From Dactylorhiza incarnata (Eukaryota > Streptophyta > Magnoliopsida > Asparagales > Orchidaceae), in contig JAWHQI010000019.1 of the NCBI GenBank assembly GCA_033032865.1, positions 14,488,001 through 14,552,000 on the forward strand: DNA of 64,000 bases. The letters are read 5' to 3'. Position 1 is the stretch's first letter. Each line of letters starts with the position of its first letter. Below the pieces are notes generated by a model. The model was given only the letters and a program-made list of their open reading frames with translations, was not told where the DNA came from and searched no databases. The translations under genes were made by a program, and so were the position numbers. Positions 46,273 to 58,600 of the stretch are shown one piece after another.

Positions 46273-47686
46273 TGATGGCGCAAATCTCACACACCGCTAT
46301 AGGCGGTAGCTCGACTGCGACACGAAACGGCAGTGTACCGATCGTTCAGGTAATATAAAACGAGAAGTAATCCCCGAGTATCGAATCTCTCAAGGAACAT
46401 AGTAGGGTGGAGTTGACTATTGAGGAGGGACTTGAGATCGAAGTCCTTTCGAGCGGATGGATGCGGAAACGGGGATTTTGGATTGTGGAAAACAAAGAGG
46501 AAATGTTATGACTACTCCTATGCAATGCCGCTATGCAATGCTTCGCTTGGCGGGATGGAGACTAGGCAGGCCTTGAGCGCGCTGCGTCGCAAGGGCGGAT
46601 GGACGAGTAGGCAAACGGATCGAACTATGCAGGCCTTGAGCGCGCTGCTTCGTTAGGCGGGATGGAATACACGGGCCGCTATGCCACGCTTCGGTGGGCG
46701 GATGGGCGAGTAGGCTAACGGAATGAGGTCGATAAAATGAATGACAATAGCGCACCTCATACACATGAATAAATCAAAAGGAATTTCATAAAGATGAAAT
46801 AAAAGTTACAGATCTAGATTTATCATGTTCTTCATCCGCAAAATAGAGAGTTTAGCATACAAACATCATTTCGAAAGAATAAAGAGTAAGAGATTCGACC
46901 GACTCCGAAGCCTTGCTGGGATTCACGGTTGGAATCGCTGGGTTGTCAATCCGCGTCCAAGCTCGGTCCTCAACTGCGTCCGGGGTAAAGGAGGGCTGTC
47001 ACTTCCTCCCAATGGCCCGTCTTCTTCATGTCACGACCCGGCGATGTCCAAATGCTCTTTAAACCTTCCTTGATGATGAAAGTAAGATCCAATCTCTTCC
47101 TTGAAGTCCCTAGATGAATAGAGGAGGCTTAGAACGAAAAAACGCAAAAAACGGCGCTCAAAAAGACCTAGAAATGAAGAAGTTGCGGCTGTTTTCGCGG
47201 AGCAGCTATTTATAGACAGGTGCAGGTTTTCAATGCGCACGATCAGTGGCGCACGACCAGTGGTCGTGCGCACTATGTCCAGTGGTCGTGCGTTAAGCCA
47301 GTCAGGCCACTTTTTAGGTGGGAATTAATGCACGATCACTAGCGCACGACCAGACTGGTCGTGCGCACTATGTCCAGTGGTCGTGCGCAGTGTTCCTGTG
47401 CAGTTTTTGCGCCCCGGAACACTCGCACAACCCCCGTATCAACATTAAAGATCGTCAGGCCGCGTAAATGGGCATTCCACACATTCTCAAATATAGAAAT
47501 TGAATTGCAACATAAAGCATGAGTAAGATAAACAAGAAAATACATCGAAACGGGCCTAAAAGTGCACTTAGCTTGGAATAACAGGTAGAGAACAAATATG
47601 AGTGATTATGGATCTAAAATGTAGTGCATTGACTCAAATACCGGCCCAGATGAGTCCATAAATGTGTATATAAATGGGACTCATCA
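46273..47686 (-). mobile_element. Solo LTR of the C/D-related family in gag of F
   Basis: Starts TGATGGCGCAAATC, ends GACTCATCA, and has a perfect TSD GCGTG (46268-46272 and 47687-47691). No internal sequence, so it is a solo LTR left by LTR-LTR recombination. The array GCGCACGACCAGTGGTCGTGCGC is at about 47235-47400. Confidence 0.93.
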
Positions 47687-47691
47687 GCGTG

Positions 47692-48022
47692 CTTGCCCTT
47701 GAAACATTTTCTTCAGGTGCTCAACCATCTCATAACAACTCATGTTCTCATGTTGCTTCTGAAGCTCAGAGTTCATAGTCGCGAGCATAAGGCATTCAAC
47801 ATCCAAGGAGTCATCTCCATACTTCTTATAAGTATCTTTATATGCACGTGGTGCATTAGAGGCTGGCTCTTCAGGGGGATCTTCTTCCAAGACATAGAGC
47901 TTGCGCTCTTGCCTGAGAACAATTCTCAGGTTTCTGTACCAGTCAAGGAAATTTGTCCTATTTAGCTTATCCTTCTTAAGGATCGCTCTCAGGGACAAGG
48001 CGGAGTGAGATCCACTTGTCAT
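47692..48022 (-). pseudogene. Element F gag N-terminus
   Basis: The 112-aa frame starts with ATG at 48022 and carries the Copia Gag opening (LNRTNFLDWYRNLRIVL, YVLEEDPP) up to the TSD of the solo LTR, after which Gag resumes at 46267. Confidence 0.9.
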
Positions 48023-49108
48023 GGATATTCTACAAGGAATTTTGCAAAGTTAAACCTTAGTACTATATTTCAAAATACATTTTATATATTTTTTAATAAG
48101 GACTTTTATTAAAGAGCTCCCACTATTTTAATCAAATCAATAACCCTTGATATCGATTCGGAGAGTTTATGCGAGCTACTCTCTTAGTGGACAAGATCGT
48201 ATTTCACCAACACCACGAGTCCTCTTTGGCGTTCCTCTCATAATACGGTTATTTAGGTAGACAACATTTGTCAATTGCATCACTATGCAACTCTCGTATG
48301 GTTGGTGAATAACTCTTTATTCGCATCCATCATATTGGGCATGCCAACTCTATGCCTCTAGGCACTCAACCTTTGAGGTTACCTAGTTAAGTTTGACCCG
48401 ATGTCGACAGTGGGATATAACAATTATCCGCTCGCACCCTTACCAAGATAGATTAATGCACCTTGCTTTGGCAAGCCCACACTTCATCGATCGAGGCAGG
48501 AAGAGTGTCATCCATCGGAAGGCATCCGAATACTTAATATTAGATAAGGGATTTTTATTTCAAGTGATTAACATTTAATCATGATTAACATTAATCACAG
48601 TGCACAAGCAGAAAATAAAATTACAACATTCACATTCCAAATACATCCCAGATGTGCACAAAAATAGTCTATCAACACTTTGACAAACCAGGGCTAAATC
48701 TGAGCATTTAGAACACTTCTAAATCTCCAGACTTACATGTATTGGACATGTGAACAGCAACTCCACAAGTGCAGTAGACAAGCTCGTCTCTCATGTCAGA
48801 TTCAATAATCTAAACATTTGGTTTCACAAAGCATTTTGAGGGACGGTTACTGCAGAGGAGAAACAACCTCTGAAACATGAAAATCGCAACGCAATCACAT
48901 GCGTTCTTGGCGGGGTTCCAAGGGGCCGCGCCCCTGGCGGGTTCTTAGGGGCAGAGCCCCTAGCGGGGTGTGGGGCAGAGCCCCGACCAAATTTTTGAAA
49001 TTGCACCACCAGAAACCACACAAAATCACATCAAATGTGATATTCCAAGAAGAAATTAGGGCTTTTAGAACGCTTCTAATGTCCCAATTTACACGCACTT
49101 GAACGCAA
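48023..49108 (-). other. Element F leader between primer site and gag
   Basis: A long non-coding leader of 1.1 kb. At about 48926-48985 three GC-rich palindromes occur close together: GGGGCCGCGCCCC, GGGGCAGAGCCCC and GGGGCAGAGCCCC. Otherwise nothing recognisable. Confidence 0.7.
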
Positions 49109-49124
49109 CCTAGCTCTGATACCA
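49109..49124 (-). other. Primer-binding site of element F (tRNA-iMet)
   Basis: On the minus strand TGGTATCAGAGCTAGG, one base after the LTR end; a close match to the initiator tRNA-Met complement. Confidence 0.9.
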
Positions 49125-49125
49125 C

Positions 49126-50160
49126 TGTTGGGTTTTCTATACCCCTTCATAAGGGATGACATATCGAATATGCGCAGCGGAAATGAACAAGAACAACCCA
49201 ATAAGAGATCAACAGATCTTGCGGTTTTCATGATTCAAGAGAGTAAGAAAGCAAAATACAATATACCTTCGCGGGATTGAGTCAATACTCAACCAAGGTG
49301 CTCCAAGAGTAATCAGAAATCTGCTTTGAGTTCTTCAAGGATCGAAATAGATCGATCCCTCTACAGAAGTCCACACAAGCGATGAGAACCCTAGCTTCTT
49401 GTCGTACAAGAACTAGGTCGGAGAAGGAAGCTCCCAACGTCCTCACGGACTGCTAGGTCCGATCCAGAGGAGGCGGCGACCGGCGGCGGCGACTAGCGGC
49501 GGCAGAACGTCGATCGGCGGACGGAACGAGAATAGCCGGAACACTTTCGTCGTTTCTCTCTCGCGAAAAGGCTCGATCTAAAACCGTCTAATTCGAAGCC
49601 CTAATCACGTCCTTTTATACGCAAGGCATAAAATCGACTATCCGCAGACCAGAGGGAAAAACAAAAAATCTGTCCAGATTTACATTCGCCGAATTCGACT
49701 AATCAAATTAACTGAATTCGGCTAATCACTATAACCGAATCCGGCGAAACCATTTCGACGAATTCAACTATATAAATTCGGCTGTATAAATTCGGCGAAA
49801 CCCTTTCGTCGAATTTGCCATTAGCCTAATTCGTCTAAACCCTTTAGCCGAATTTGGTTAATCCCATTAGCCGAATTCGTCTAAACCATTTAGTCGAATT
49901 CGGTTAATGCCTTTAGCCGAATTACCTAGTGTAAATCCGTTCGTTTAAACACTTTAAAAGATTTCCCTTTTGAGACATTCTCAACTTGATTCCAAGCAGT
50001 CACAGGATTGGTCCTCCACTCATATCCAATACGAGTAAGGCCAACACAATCCTTTCTCCAATTTCTCCAAACGCTTTTATGTGCGACCCTATAGGCTCAT
50101 ATTCCGTTGGCAGCAAGACTAACTGTTGATTGCTTTGAGATCATCTTAGAAACTCCAACA
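49126..50160 (-). repeat. Element F 5' LTR
   Basis: A 1035-bp LTR from TGTTGGGTTTTC to CTCCAACA. It contains about a dozen AGCCGAATTCGGCT-like palindromes (about 49685-49925) centred on GAATTC. Following TCTTA (50161-50165) would be the TSD; the partner is not in the window. Confidence 0.85.
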
Positions 50161-51076
50161 TCTTAAAGAGTCACAAGCTGGAATTACAAAGACAGTGGAT
50201 GATGTTCAGACAAATCAAGGAAATCTAAGTAGCAACATGCAAGTTTTGTATAAAGAACAGGTTGCACAAGTTCTTACAGGTACAAATAAGATTGAAGCTA
50301 GAATGCAACAGCAGAATGCTGATATCTTGGCTAAAATTGATGAGAGCTCTACTATTCTGAAAGATAAAGAAAAGTTGCATGCAGATACCATAGATGACCA
50401 TCTTCTTAGGGTGAAGAAAACAATTGAAAGTGGAATTAATCACTTGGAGGTTCAAGTGAGGTTTCAAAAGAATGTGATAAGAGATCATATAGTTGAAGAA
50501 GTCCTAAAGGGGGAGAGGTCAATGATTCAAACCAGCTCTAAGCATGTTGTGTGGATCTCAAACTCTATAAGAGAAATCTTAGGATATCCTCCCATTGATT
50601 ATGCGAATGATCAAGTTTCTGAGACAAGGCCAGCTTCTCTTACAAAAGTTCAAAAGCAAATTGCTAAAATGTATAGTCCTGAGGATAAAAGTAAAAGAGA
50701 GAACTTTCCTAGTGAGCAAGTAGAATCTAGTAAAAGAAAGTTCAGAGAAGAGGTTCAATCAAGAGTTGATTTTGAACATTGGTCTCCATCTTCAAGAGAA
50801 TTGATTTTGTCAGCATGGGAAGCTGTGAAAAGTAACCCAGAGGAAAGAGGAAAGTGGTATTCTGAAGCTGAATGGTTAAAGCATAGGGATCAAGAGGAAC
50901 TGAAGATCAAATTCAAGGCTGACAAAATGGCTGGGAAGGTTCAGGCAGGTGATAAAGAGCCAATCAGATACTTTCCAAAACCATTTGGCTATTTCAAGAG
51001 AAGAAAAGAAGTTGCTGAAGCTCTTTCCAAAAGAGCCAAAAGAGGAATAGAATTCAAGGATCCTGAACAGCTTTAG
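50161..51076 (+). CDS. Element H third ORF, 5' truncated, coiled-coil protein
   Basis: The frame is open from the junction with F at 50161 to a stop at 51076 (about 304 aa visible), so the true start lies beyond the F insertion; the GTG at 50195 is only where an automated start falls. Residues up to about 100 are rich in heptad-like Leu/Ile with charged positions (NADILAKIDESSTILKDKEK, DDHLLRVKKTIESGINHL), suggesting a coiled coil. The rest is basic and Lys/Glu-rich with SSRELILSAWEAV. No membrane segment is seen. It lies directly before the PPT and LTR, the place of the env-like third ORF in SIRE Copia elements. Family and function are not recognised; the clean frame suggests selection until recently. 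Confidence 0.65.
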
Positions 51077-51168
51077 AAATTTTAATTTTTACTAAGTCTT
51101 TTCAGAAGAATATATTTGATATATCTTTAAACAATCTTGATGAATTCCCAGTGCTAACTATTTTTCAT

Positions 51169-51171
<3 letters not shown>

Positions 51172-51214
<43 letters not shown>
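51172..51214. repeat. (TA)n microsatellite
   Basis: About 21 TA units in the 3' untranslated part of element H. Confidence 0.95.
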
Positions 51215-51217
<3 letters not shown>

Positions 51218-51448
51218 TGTGATGTGATCTGTTTTCTCTTCATGACATGTCTTATTCTGAATTGCTTGTGTTTTTGCACTTATATGAGAAATCATGTCTG
51301 AAATATTTTCTGTGGATAGAATGTTTTGGTAATCTGATTTTATAAAGTATTATACTCTTTATGATTGATTACTTGTATAGAAATTAGAAAATATTGATTA
51401 TCTTTGAAAAGAGAGATATATCATTGACTGAGTTTATGACTTCTTCAA

Positions 51449-51460
51449 ATAGGGGGAGAT
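51449..51460 (+). other. Polypurine tract of element H
   Basis: ATAGGGGGAGAT immediately before the LTR start TGTTGGG; the same arrangement as in element I. Confidence 0.85.
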
Positions 51461-51826
51461 TGTTGGGATCATTGCCCACAATGTCTTAGATTTGGAGAAG
51501 TCCATTCCTAAGTCAAAGATATATCTCAGAATGTATTTGATATACTCTCTAGAATCAATGTGCAGGAGATCAGGTCAGGCAAAATGCTCATGTTATTCAT
51601 CCAAGTTCACAAGCATCGAGACATCATACATCGCTCGACGTCTGTGATCCAGAAGCGTTGACTCATGTCCATTGCTCAAATATACAAGGTCGAAGCTGAA
51701 GTTCTGAGACCAAGTTTGGAAGCGTCGAGCCTAGTTATATCGCTCGACGCCTTGGAAAGAGAAGTGTCGACTAAACTTCAGTCAGCTCAGCGCCAACCAG
51801 AAGTGTCGAGATATGAAGGCATAGTT
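51461..51826 (+). repeat. Element H 3' LTR, first part
   Basis: Starts TGTTGGGATCATTGCC. Holds repeated CATCGAG..ATCGCTCGACG and GCGTCGAGC motifs. It is interrupted at 51826 by element E and continues at 63335. The flanks TAGTT (51822-51826) and TTGTT (63335-63339) would be an E target duplication with one mismatch. Confidence 0.85.
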
Positions 51827-54800
51827 TGTAAGACCCCCCCCCCCCCCCCCCCCCCCGGAACACAGAACATGGCCGAGGGAAGTCTTATGCCCAGGACAGC
51901 CGCCTTGCCGAAGCGCCAGCTCACGGGCTAGCCTCCTCCACAAGACGCCTATCCTGCCGGCTAACAAATATCATCGATGCCAACCCATCATATAAAATAA
52001 AACAAGAAGCCACCAGATATATATCTGCATAAGTACAGTCCAAATACACACCAAACGAGTGTATAATATCCGAGTAACAAAAGAAAAGGCCCCAAGGGCT
52101 ACAACAAAACTCGCTCACATCTGTCACTGACGGCTGCGATGGTATCGTGGTATCCTGCCCTGTCGTCCCTGCCGGACTATCCGTCTCCAGCGCCGTGCGT
52201 TGCTGCTCCAGGGTGCGCCGCTGCTCCAGGTTGCGCTGCCGCTCCAGGATGCGCTCCTAAAAAGGGGACGTAGCAACCATTAGTCATAAAGACTAAGTGG
52301 CTTCACATCCGCTCCCCCGGCGACTCCAAGGCACCGGGCGGAAAGGAAGAAAAGGAGCTGCAATATTAGCAATAATAAATAAGCAGGTGGCAGGTAATAG
52401 TTGTTCATATGTGTCGGTTGTTTAAGTGCCCACGCACTTTCCATAGCACTATCCAATATGTTCGTAAGCATAAAAGTAGCAGTGGTTATATATATTTGCA
52501 AGTATAAGTAGCACAGACATAAGCAGAGTATTAGAGAACTGAATTGAACTTAACTTATAAGGATGCCGATACAAGCTTATAAGTCAAGGGTCTGCGTATA
52601 AAGGTAACTCATCATATAAAGATGCCCATACAAGTTTATATGATGAGGTTCCAACGCGGTGCAATGCAATGATTATGATATGAATGCGGTGCAATGATTA
52701 TGATATGAGGACTGACTCATGCACAATTGCTATGTCGACATAGACATTTAGTTCCCACTTTTCGAGGGTAGCTAACCACTCAGGCGCCCCCCGTCGTGGC
52801 CAGACGGTGGCAGTGGCACGGGCTTCACCACTACTAGGAGGGTATGAACACTACCGGTCCTAGGCCTATGTACGCCTCGACGCTCTTGCTCATAGCGGAG
52901 TCCCTGCGTACTACCCGCATTCATGCGTGGTCTTCAAGACGCGGAAGGGATCTATTGGGTAGATGGACACCAAGACATTCCAACCCAACCGGTCTGAGTC
53001 TAACTACCGGCTTCTGTCGGTGTCACGACTAGCGAGCCCGTAGACCCGCCACAACCTATCCTCCCACGAGGATCTATACCACCATGCGCAATTATGTTTA
53101 CCTATGTAGTTTGAACACACCATGCGTGCTATCGAGCACCAAGGACTCGCTCCATGAGCCTTACCACCTTCCGCCTCGCGCGGCAACAATCGATGCTAAT
53201 TAGCATCCAAGGCCCCCAACAACTGGGTCCTTTCCTTTTTACCACCGGCTATAACTATAACTTGTGACCCGCACTAAGTTAACCGTGCAGCCCGTTCCGA
53301 GTGGATTACTCGTGTGCAGTGGTGTGCGTATAACATGGACACGATTAAACCAATTCATAGGACTATGGACTACTTGCGCACATGATGGCATAACATATTA
53401 TCTAACTATGGAATCTATTCAAGCCAAGCTACTGGACTTCCACCATCGGTCATAATTAATCAACAATCCTATAACAGAGGATTATTTACCATCTCCCCCA
53501 AATGGAGATTAGATCATTTCAAGCATCAATGATCACATATATAATTAAAATCCCCTAACAGGGATCTATTTCTCATTCCAAGCATTAATGATGATATATA
53601 TATAAGTATATGTATATTGAATTCCCCTGACAGGGAACTAATAAAGGAAATCCCATATGAAATTTAGGCAGCCACCACCTCTCCTCCCATGCACCCTCAC
53701 AAGGCCACCACGTCTCACAAAACCAACGTCCCACGTTCGTATTGAAGCGGGGAGTCGATTGGGGGCATTTTCGCGGCGAACGACGCCCTACGGCGAAAAC
53801 CCTAACGCGGCCTCAACCTACAGAACTTCATTTCGCTCCCAAATCGACTCAATTGAGTTCGATATCTCGCCTATGGGGTCTAAGATACTAGCACCAAGGG
53901 AGAGGGGTCGGAAGTCACCTGAATCCGGGCCGACGATCGCGGCGCCATGACAGCGCTTGGACGAACTCAACTCTTTCCAAGCTAGCTCTTCTTCCAACGG
54001 ACGTACGAGCTTCTCCACGAATTTTCTTGGACAAAACCCTAAGTGGGGTGGGGGAGAGGTGGAGACAGAGAATGAGAAAGAGAGGGAGGAAGATGGAGTT
54101 CTGGGAAGAAGATGATGAAGAAGAAGAAGTGAAAATGAGATGGCTCGGCCCTTTCTTTTTGGTTTGCATTAATAGGCCTTGGGACTCCAAACATAGGTGT
54201 CATCTCCTTATTGGACTTTATTCCACTGGCTCCCCAAAGATAACATAAACAAAGAGCAGTCAGGCTTTCTTTTTTTTTTCTTTCTCGGGAATGTGTTAAG
54301 CCTTCCCGTTCGACGTTCGTCGAACGGGAGCAGCTCCCCGTTCGTCGATCGTTGAACGACAGCTTCTCTAGCTGAGCGCTCCCCGTTCGACATTCGTCGA
54401 ACGGGAGCAGCTCCCCGTTCGTCGATCGACGAACGGGAGCTTCTCTAGCTGAGCGCTCCCCGTTCGACATTCGTCGCACGGGAGCAGCTCCCCGTTCGTC
54501 GATCGACGAACAGGAGCTTCTCTAGCTGAGCGCTCCCCGTTCGACATTCGTCGAACGGGAGCAGCTCCCCGTTCGTCGATCGACGAACGGGAGCTTCTCT
54601 AGCTGAGCGCTCCCCGTTCGACATTCGTCGAACGGGAGCAGCTCCCCGTTCGTCGATCGACGAACGGGAGCTTCTCTAGCTGAGCGCTCCCCGTTCGACA
54701 TTCGTCGAACGGGAGCAGCTCCCCGTTCGTCGATCGACGAACGGGAGCTTCTCTAGCTGAGCGCTCCCCGTTCGACATTCGTCGAACGGGAGCAGCTCCC

Positions 54801-54976
54801 CGTTCGACATTCGTCAAACGGGAGCAGCTCCCCGTTCGTCGAACGACGAACGGGATAATTCTCTTAGCGGAGCGCTCCCCGTTCGACATTCGTCGAACGG
54901 GAGCTGCTAACCGAGAATTTTTCCAAAACTTAATCAGCAACAGCAATATCTGCTCCTCCAGGATTGGGATGTTACA
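51827..54976 (-). repeat. Element E 3' LTR
   Basis: Begins with TGTAAGA and 23 C (51834-51856). The region 53660-54250 includes an AAG-rich stretch, and a palindrome array fills about 54300-54905. It has three more array units than the other LTR. Confidence 0.93.
54300..54905. repeat. 77-bp tandem array of TCGA palindromes in E 3' LTR
   Basis: The 77-bp unit contains CCGTTCGACATTCGTCGAACGG and CCGTTCGTCGATCGACGAACGG, both inverted repeats, joined by GAGC(A/T)(G/T)CT spacers and GAGCTTCTCTAGCTGAGCGCTC. About six to seven units are present, against about four at 62895-63265. Confidence 0.93.
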
Positions 54977-54998
54977 AATCCTATAAACAAAAAAAAAC

Positions 54999-55016
54999 AA
55001 TTTCGACCCCGAAATT
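54999..55016 (-). promoter_or_regulatory. PPT-proximal hairpin of element E
   Basis: On the minus strand AATTTCGGGGTCGAAATT: 7-bp stem with a GGGT loop, just before the T-rich stretch and the 3' LTR. Same position and stem as in B (24803-24820). Confidence 0.75.
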
Positions 55017-55667
55017 TAGGTTGGGGTCACGAGGGTCACATAAACCATAGCAGCAGCGCAGTAGAGAACCACCCATAAACCTTAACAACAGATCTATTCT
55101 TAACACAAACAGAAGTTGTTAATGGTAAGAACCATAGCAGCAGGTCTATTCTAAACGACAAACAGAATTTGTTAATGGTGAGGGGTAGCAGGAAAATCAA
55201 TAAGAGAGAGAGCCCAGGTAATAAGACTTCGCATATATATGTGTATATGTACACATGTATATGCTCCAAACCCCTCCATCCAACCCAGCATAACAAATCT
55301 CTGCCAACAGCAACCTTAACAGCAGTAACTGATAAATGAAGACAAGAACTCCAAAAATAAGAACAGCAAGAGGAACAACAACAACCAGACACTATAGTAG
55401 CTGCTAACAATAAGGAATCCTTTGATTCGAAGCTAGTACTAAGTAACGAGGTTGTCGCTCTCGAGGGAAAAGAAGAAAATTTTCTGAATTGACCCTCCTA
55501 CAGCCACCATAAATTTATATACGCCGTCCGATGCATCGACACATGTGTCTCCCGGACCACGCGTTGGACGAGATGGATAGCCAACAAGGCTTCTACATGG
55601 GTTTAGTGCATATTTGTATGATACTAAGTTTAGTCTATGGTATTAAAACAAGAGATGACAGACTAGT
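55017..55667 (-). other. Element E region between pol and PPT
   Basis: Non-coding. It includes an imperfect direct repeat of about 50 bp (55084-55126 and 55137-55180, each with TCTATTCT..AC.AACAGAA.TTGTTAATGGT). Confidence 0.65.
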
Positions 55668-58600
55668 TTAGGCCACACCCGGGGAAAACAATCCCGGGTA
55701 ATGCTGCCGCATAAGGTCCATCGGCTCCCAAGTGTATTCCTCCCGTCCATGGTTGGACCACAACACTTTCACCAACGGAACCCTCTTTCTCCGCAGCACT
55801 CTGGTCTCGGTGTCTACTATCCGCAAAGGCTCCAGCCGGACAGACCTGTCGGTCTCCACAGGACCAGACGTAGCTACCACATGCTGATCAGGGCGAAGAA
55901 AGGCCCTCCGAAGGGAGGACACATGGAAGACGTCGTGTAAATTCTCCAATTCTGGCGGTAACATCAATCGATAAGCTAAGGGGCCAATCCGCTCCAGGAT
56001 GGTATAAGGCCCCATATAACGAGGGCTGAGCTTTTTCCTTCCCCGAACCCGAGACACACCGTGCATCGGCCTGATCTTCAAGAACACTTTGTCCCCAACA
56101 TGGAACTCCACGGCCCTGTGCTTTTTGTCATAATATTTTGCCTGCCGGCTCTGCGCTTCAAGCATACGGTCTCGTATCAGTCTGACACTCTCATCGGTAT
56201 CATCGATGAATTTCACCCCTAGCGCCTTCGGGTCCTCATCTTGGACCCAAGACAAAGGTGTCCTACACCTTCTTCCATACAATGCCGCATAAGGAGCCAT
56301 GCCAATGCTCGCCTGGTGACTGTTATTATACGAGAACTCCACCAAGGGCAGGAGTCTCTCCCATGGCTCTCCTTGATCTAAAACACAAAGGCGCAACAAA
56401 TCTTCAAGGGTCCTGATCGTCCGCTCAGACTGACCATCCGTCTGAGGGTGGAAGGTCGTGCTAAAGGTCAAACGGGAACCCAAATAAGCTTGCACTGCTT
56501 TCCACTCCCTGGAGGTAAAGCGACCGTCACGGTCCGAAACGATCGTTTTGGGCACTCCATGATAGCGAACAAACTGCTCGACGAAGAGTCTTACCAACAC
56601 ATCAACATGCGAATCCTTCCTCATCGGTATAAACCTTGCGACCTTCGTCAGACGGTCCACGATCACCCAAACAGAGTCACTCCCGGAGCGGGAACGAGGC
56701 AGCCCGTGAACGAAATCCATGGATATGTCTTCAAACTTCCACTCGGGAATGGACAACGGCTGCAGCAACCCCGCCGGACTCCTACACTCTGCCTTTACCT
56801 TCTGGCACGCCTCGCAGTGAATGACGAAATAAGTGACATCCTTCTTCATCCCAGGCCAAAACATCGTCCTTCGCAGATCAGTGTACATCTTGACAATCCT
56901 GGGGTGCACCGAGTATTTTGTGCAGTGAGCTTCCTTCATAATGTCCTCTCGAATTCCTCCACCTGCGGGTATGTATAACCTACCACGGAAGTGAACCAAA
57001 TCCTCTTGCATGGTGTATTCCTCCGCAGAATCAGCCTCCACTGCTCGAAGAATAGGTTCCAGGGCAACATCTTTCCTCTGCTCTGCTCGAATGCGATCTC
57101 GGATATCACAAACTATGCTCATCGCGGACAGGTACTCGGCGAAAACCTCTGGATCAGCTTTAGACACGAGCGTGATCTGCATTTCCTCGAGCATCCTTAC
57201 CAACTCCATGGCCATCAGCCGTGACTCCGGACTGGATGTCCTCCTGCTCAAAGCATCGGCCACCGAATTTGCCTTCCCTGGGTGATAGTTTAGCGTGTAA
57301 TCATAATCACACAGGAACTCGATCCACCGCCGCTGCCTCAAATTCAGATCCTTCTGAGTGTGTATATACTTCAAATTCTTGTGGTCGGTGAATATCTCGC
57401 AGTGGACCCCATATAAATAGTGTCTCCAAATCTTCAAAGCAAATATCACTGCACCTAGCTCCAGATCATGCACCGGATAGTTTACCTCGTGCTTCTTAAG
57501 CTGCCTCGACGCATAAGCAATCACGTGGTCGTACTGCATCAATACGGCACCCATCCCCTGCAAGGACGCATCCGTGTAAATTTTAAATCCTTCTCTACCA
57601 GACGGAAGAGTAAGGACCGGGGCTGAGGTGAGGCGATCCTTCAGCTCCTGAAATGCGGCCTCACACTCAGGCGACCACACAAACGGCACCTCCTTTCTGG
57701 TCAGCTTAGTGAGTGGGAGAGCAATCTTCGAGAACCCCTCGACAAATTTGCGGTAGTACCCGGCAAGCCCCAAAAAGCTGCGCACATCTGCGGCTGACTT
57801 CAACGGCTGCCATTCCTTCACAGCACGAACCTTAGCAGGATCTACGGCCAATCCCGCACCGCTGATAACATGACCCAAGAAAGCCACCTTGCGGAGCCAG
57901 AACTCGCACTTGCCAAATTTTGCGAACAACTGATGCTCCCTCAGTTTTGCCAACACCAGCTCTAGATGCTTCCAATGGTCCAGTAATGACTTCGAATAAA
58001 CCAAGATGTCGTCGATGAATACGATCACGAAGTCGTCCAAATAAGGCGCAAACACCCTGTTCATCAGGCTCATGAACGCAGAGGGTGCATTAGTGAGCCC
58101 AAAGGGCATAACCGTAAATTCATACAACCCGTACCTCGAGATGAAAGCAGTCTTCTGGATATCCTCCTCCAGAATCCTCAACTGATAATAGCCAGAGCGC
58201 AAGTCGAGCTTGGAGAACCATTGCGCTCCTTCCAACTGATCAAAGAGTTCGTCGATTCGCGGCAGAGGATAAGTGTTCCGGACCGTCAGTCGGTTGAGCT
58301 CCCGATAATCTATGCACAAGCGGAGCGAACCGTCCTTCTTCTTCACGAACAGAACCGGGGCTCCCCAGGGTGACAAGCTAGGACGAACGAACCCTGAGTC
58401 CACCAATTCTTGCAGTTGTACACGGAACTCTGCTAGCTCCTTGGGCGCCATTCTGTACGGGGCCCGTGAAACAGGCTTAGCTCCCGGTACCAGCTTAATT
58501 TGGAAGTCTACCTCCCTAGGTGGGGGTAATCCGGGTAGTTTTTCGGGGAAAACATCCGGAAAATCCCGGACTACCGGTACATCCTTCATTTCAGGCCCTA

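Larger units (their letters stand above)
42121..50160 (-). mobile_element. Element F: Ty1/Copia retrotransposon, 3' end missing
   Basis: On the minus strand: 5' LTR (49126-50160), tRNA-iMet primer site (49109-49124), long leader, gag, protease, integrase, RT, RNase H, then about 0.5 kb of 3' untranslated sequence that ends at the junction near 42120. The integrase-before-RT order is Copia. A solo LTR sits inside gag. Two or more frameshifts and one TGA disable it. No 3' LTR is in the window. Confidence 0.9.

Noticed and set aside
50195..50197. GTG at 50195 as the true start of the H third ORF
   Set aside because: The frame stays open upstream to the insertion point of F at 50161, so the start has been lost.
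53264..53455. Frames duplicated at 61854-62045 and 53657-53950/62247-62540
   Set aside because: Identical positions in the two LTRs of E; short, no features, opposite to element transcription.
54208..55000. Repetitive frames of RRSTNGELLPFDE type, also at 62629-63304
   Set aside because: 77-bp is not a multiple of three, yet every frame stays open only because the palindromic units lack stops; this is the LTR array.
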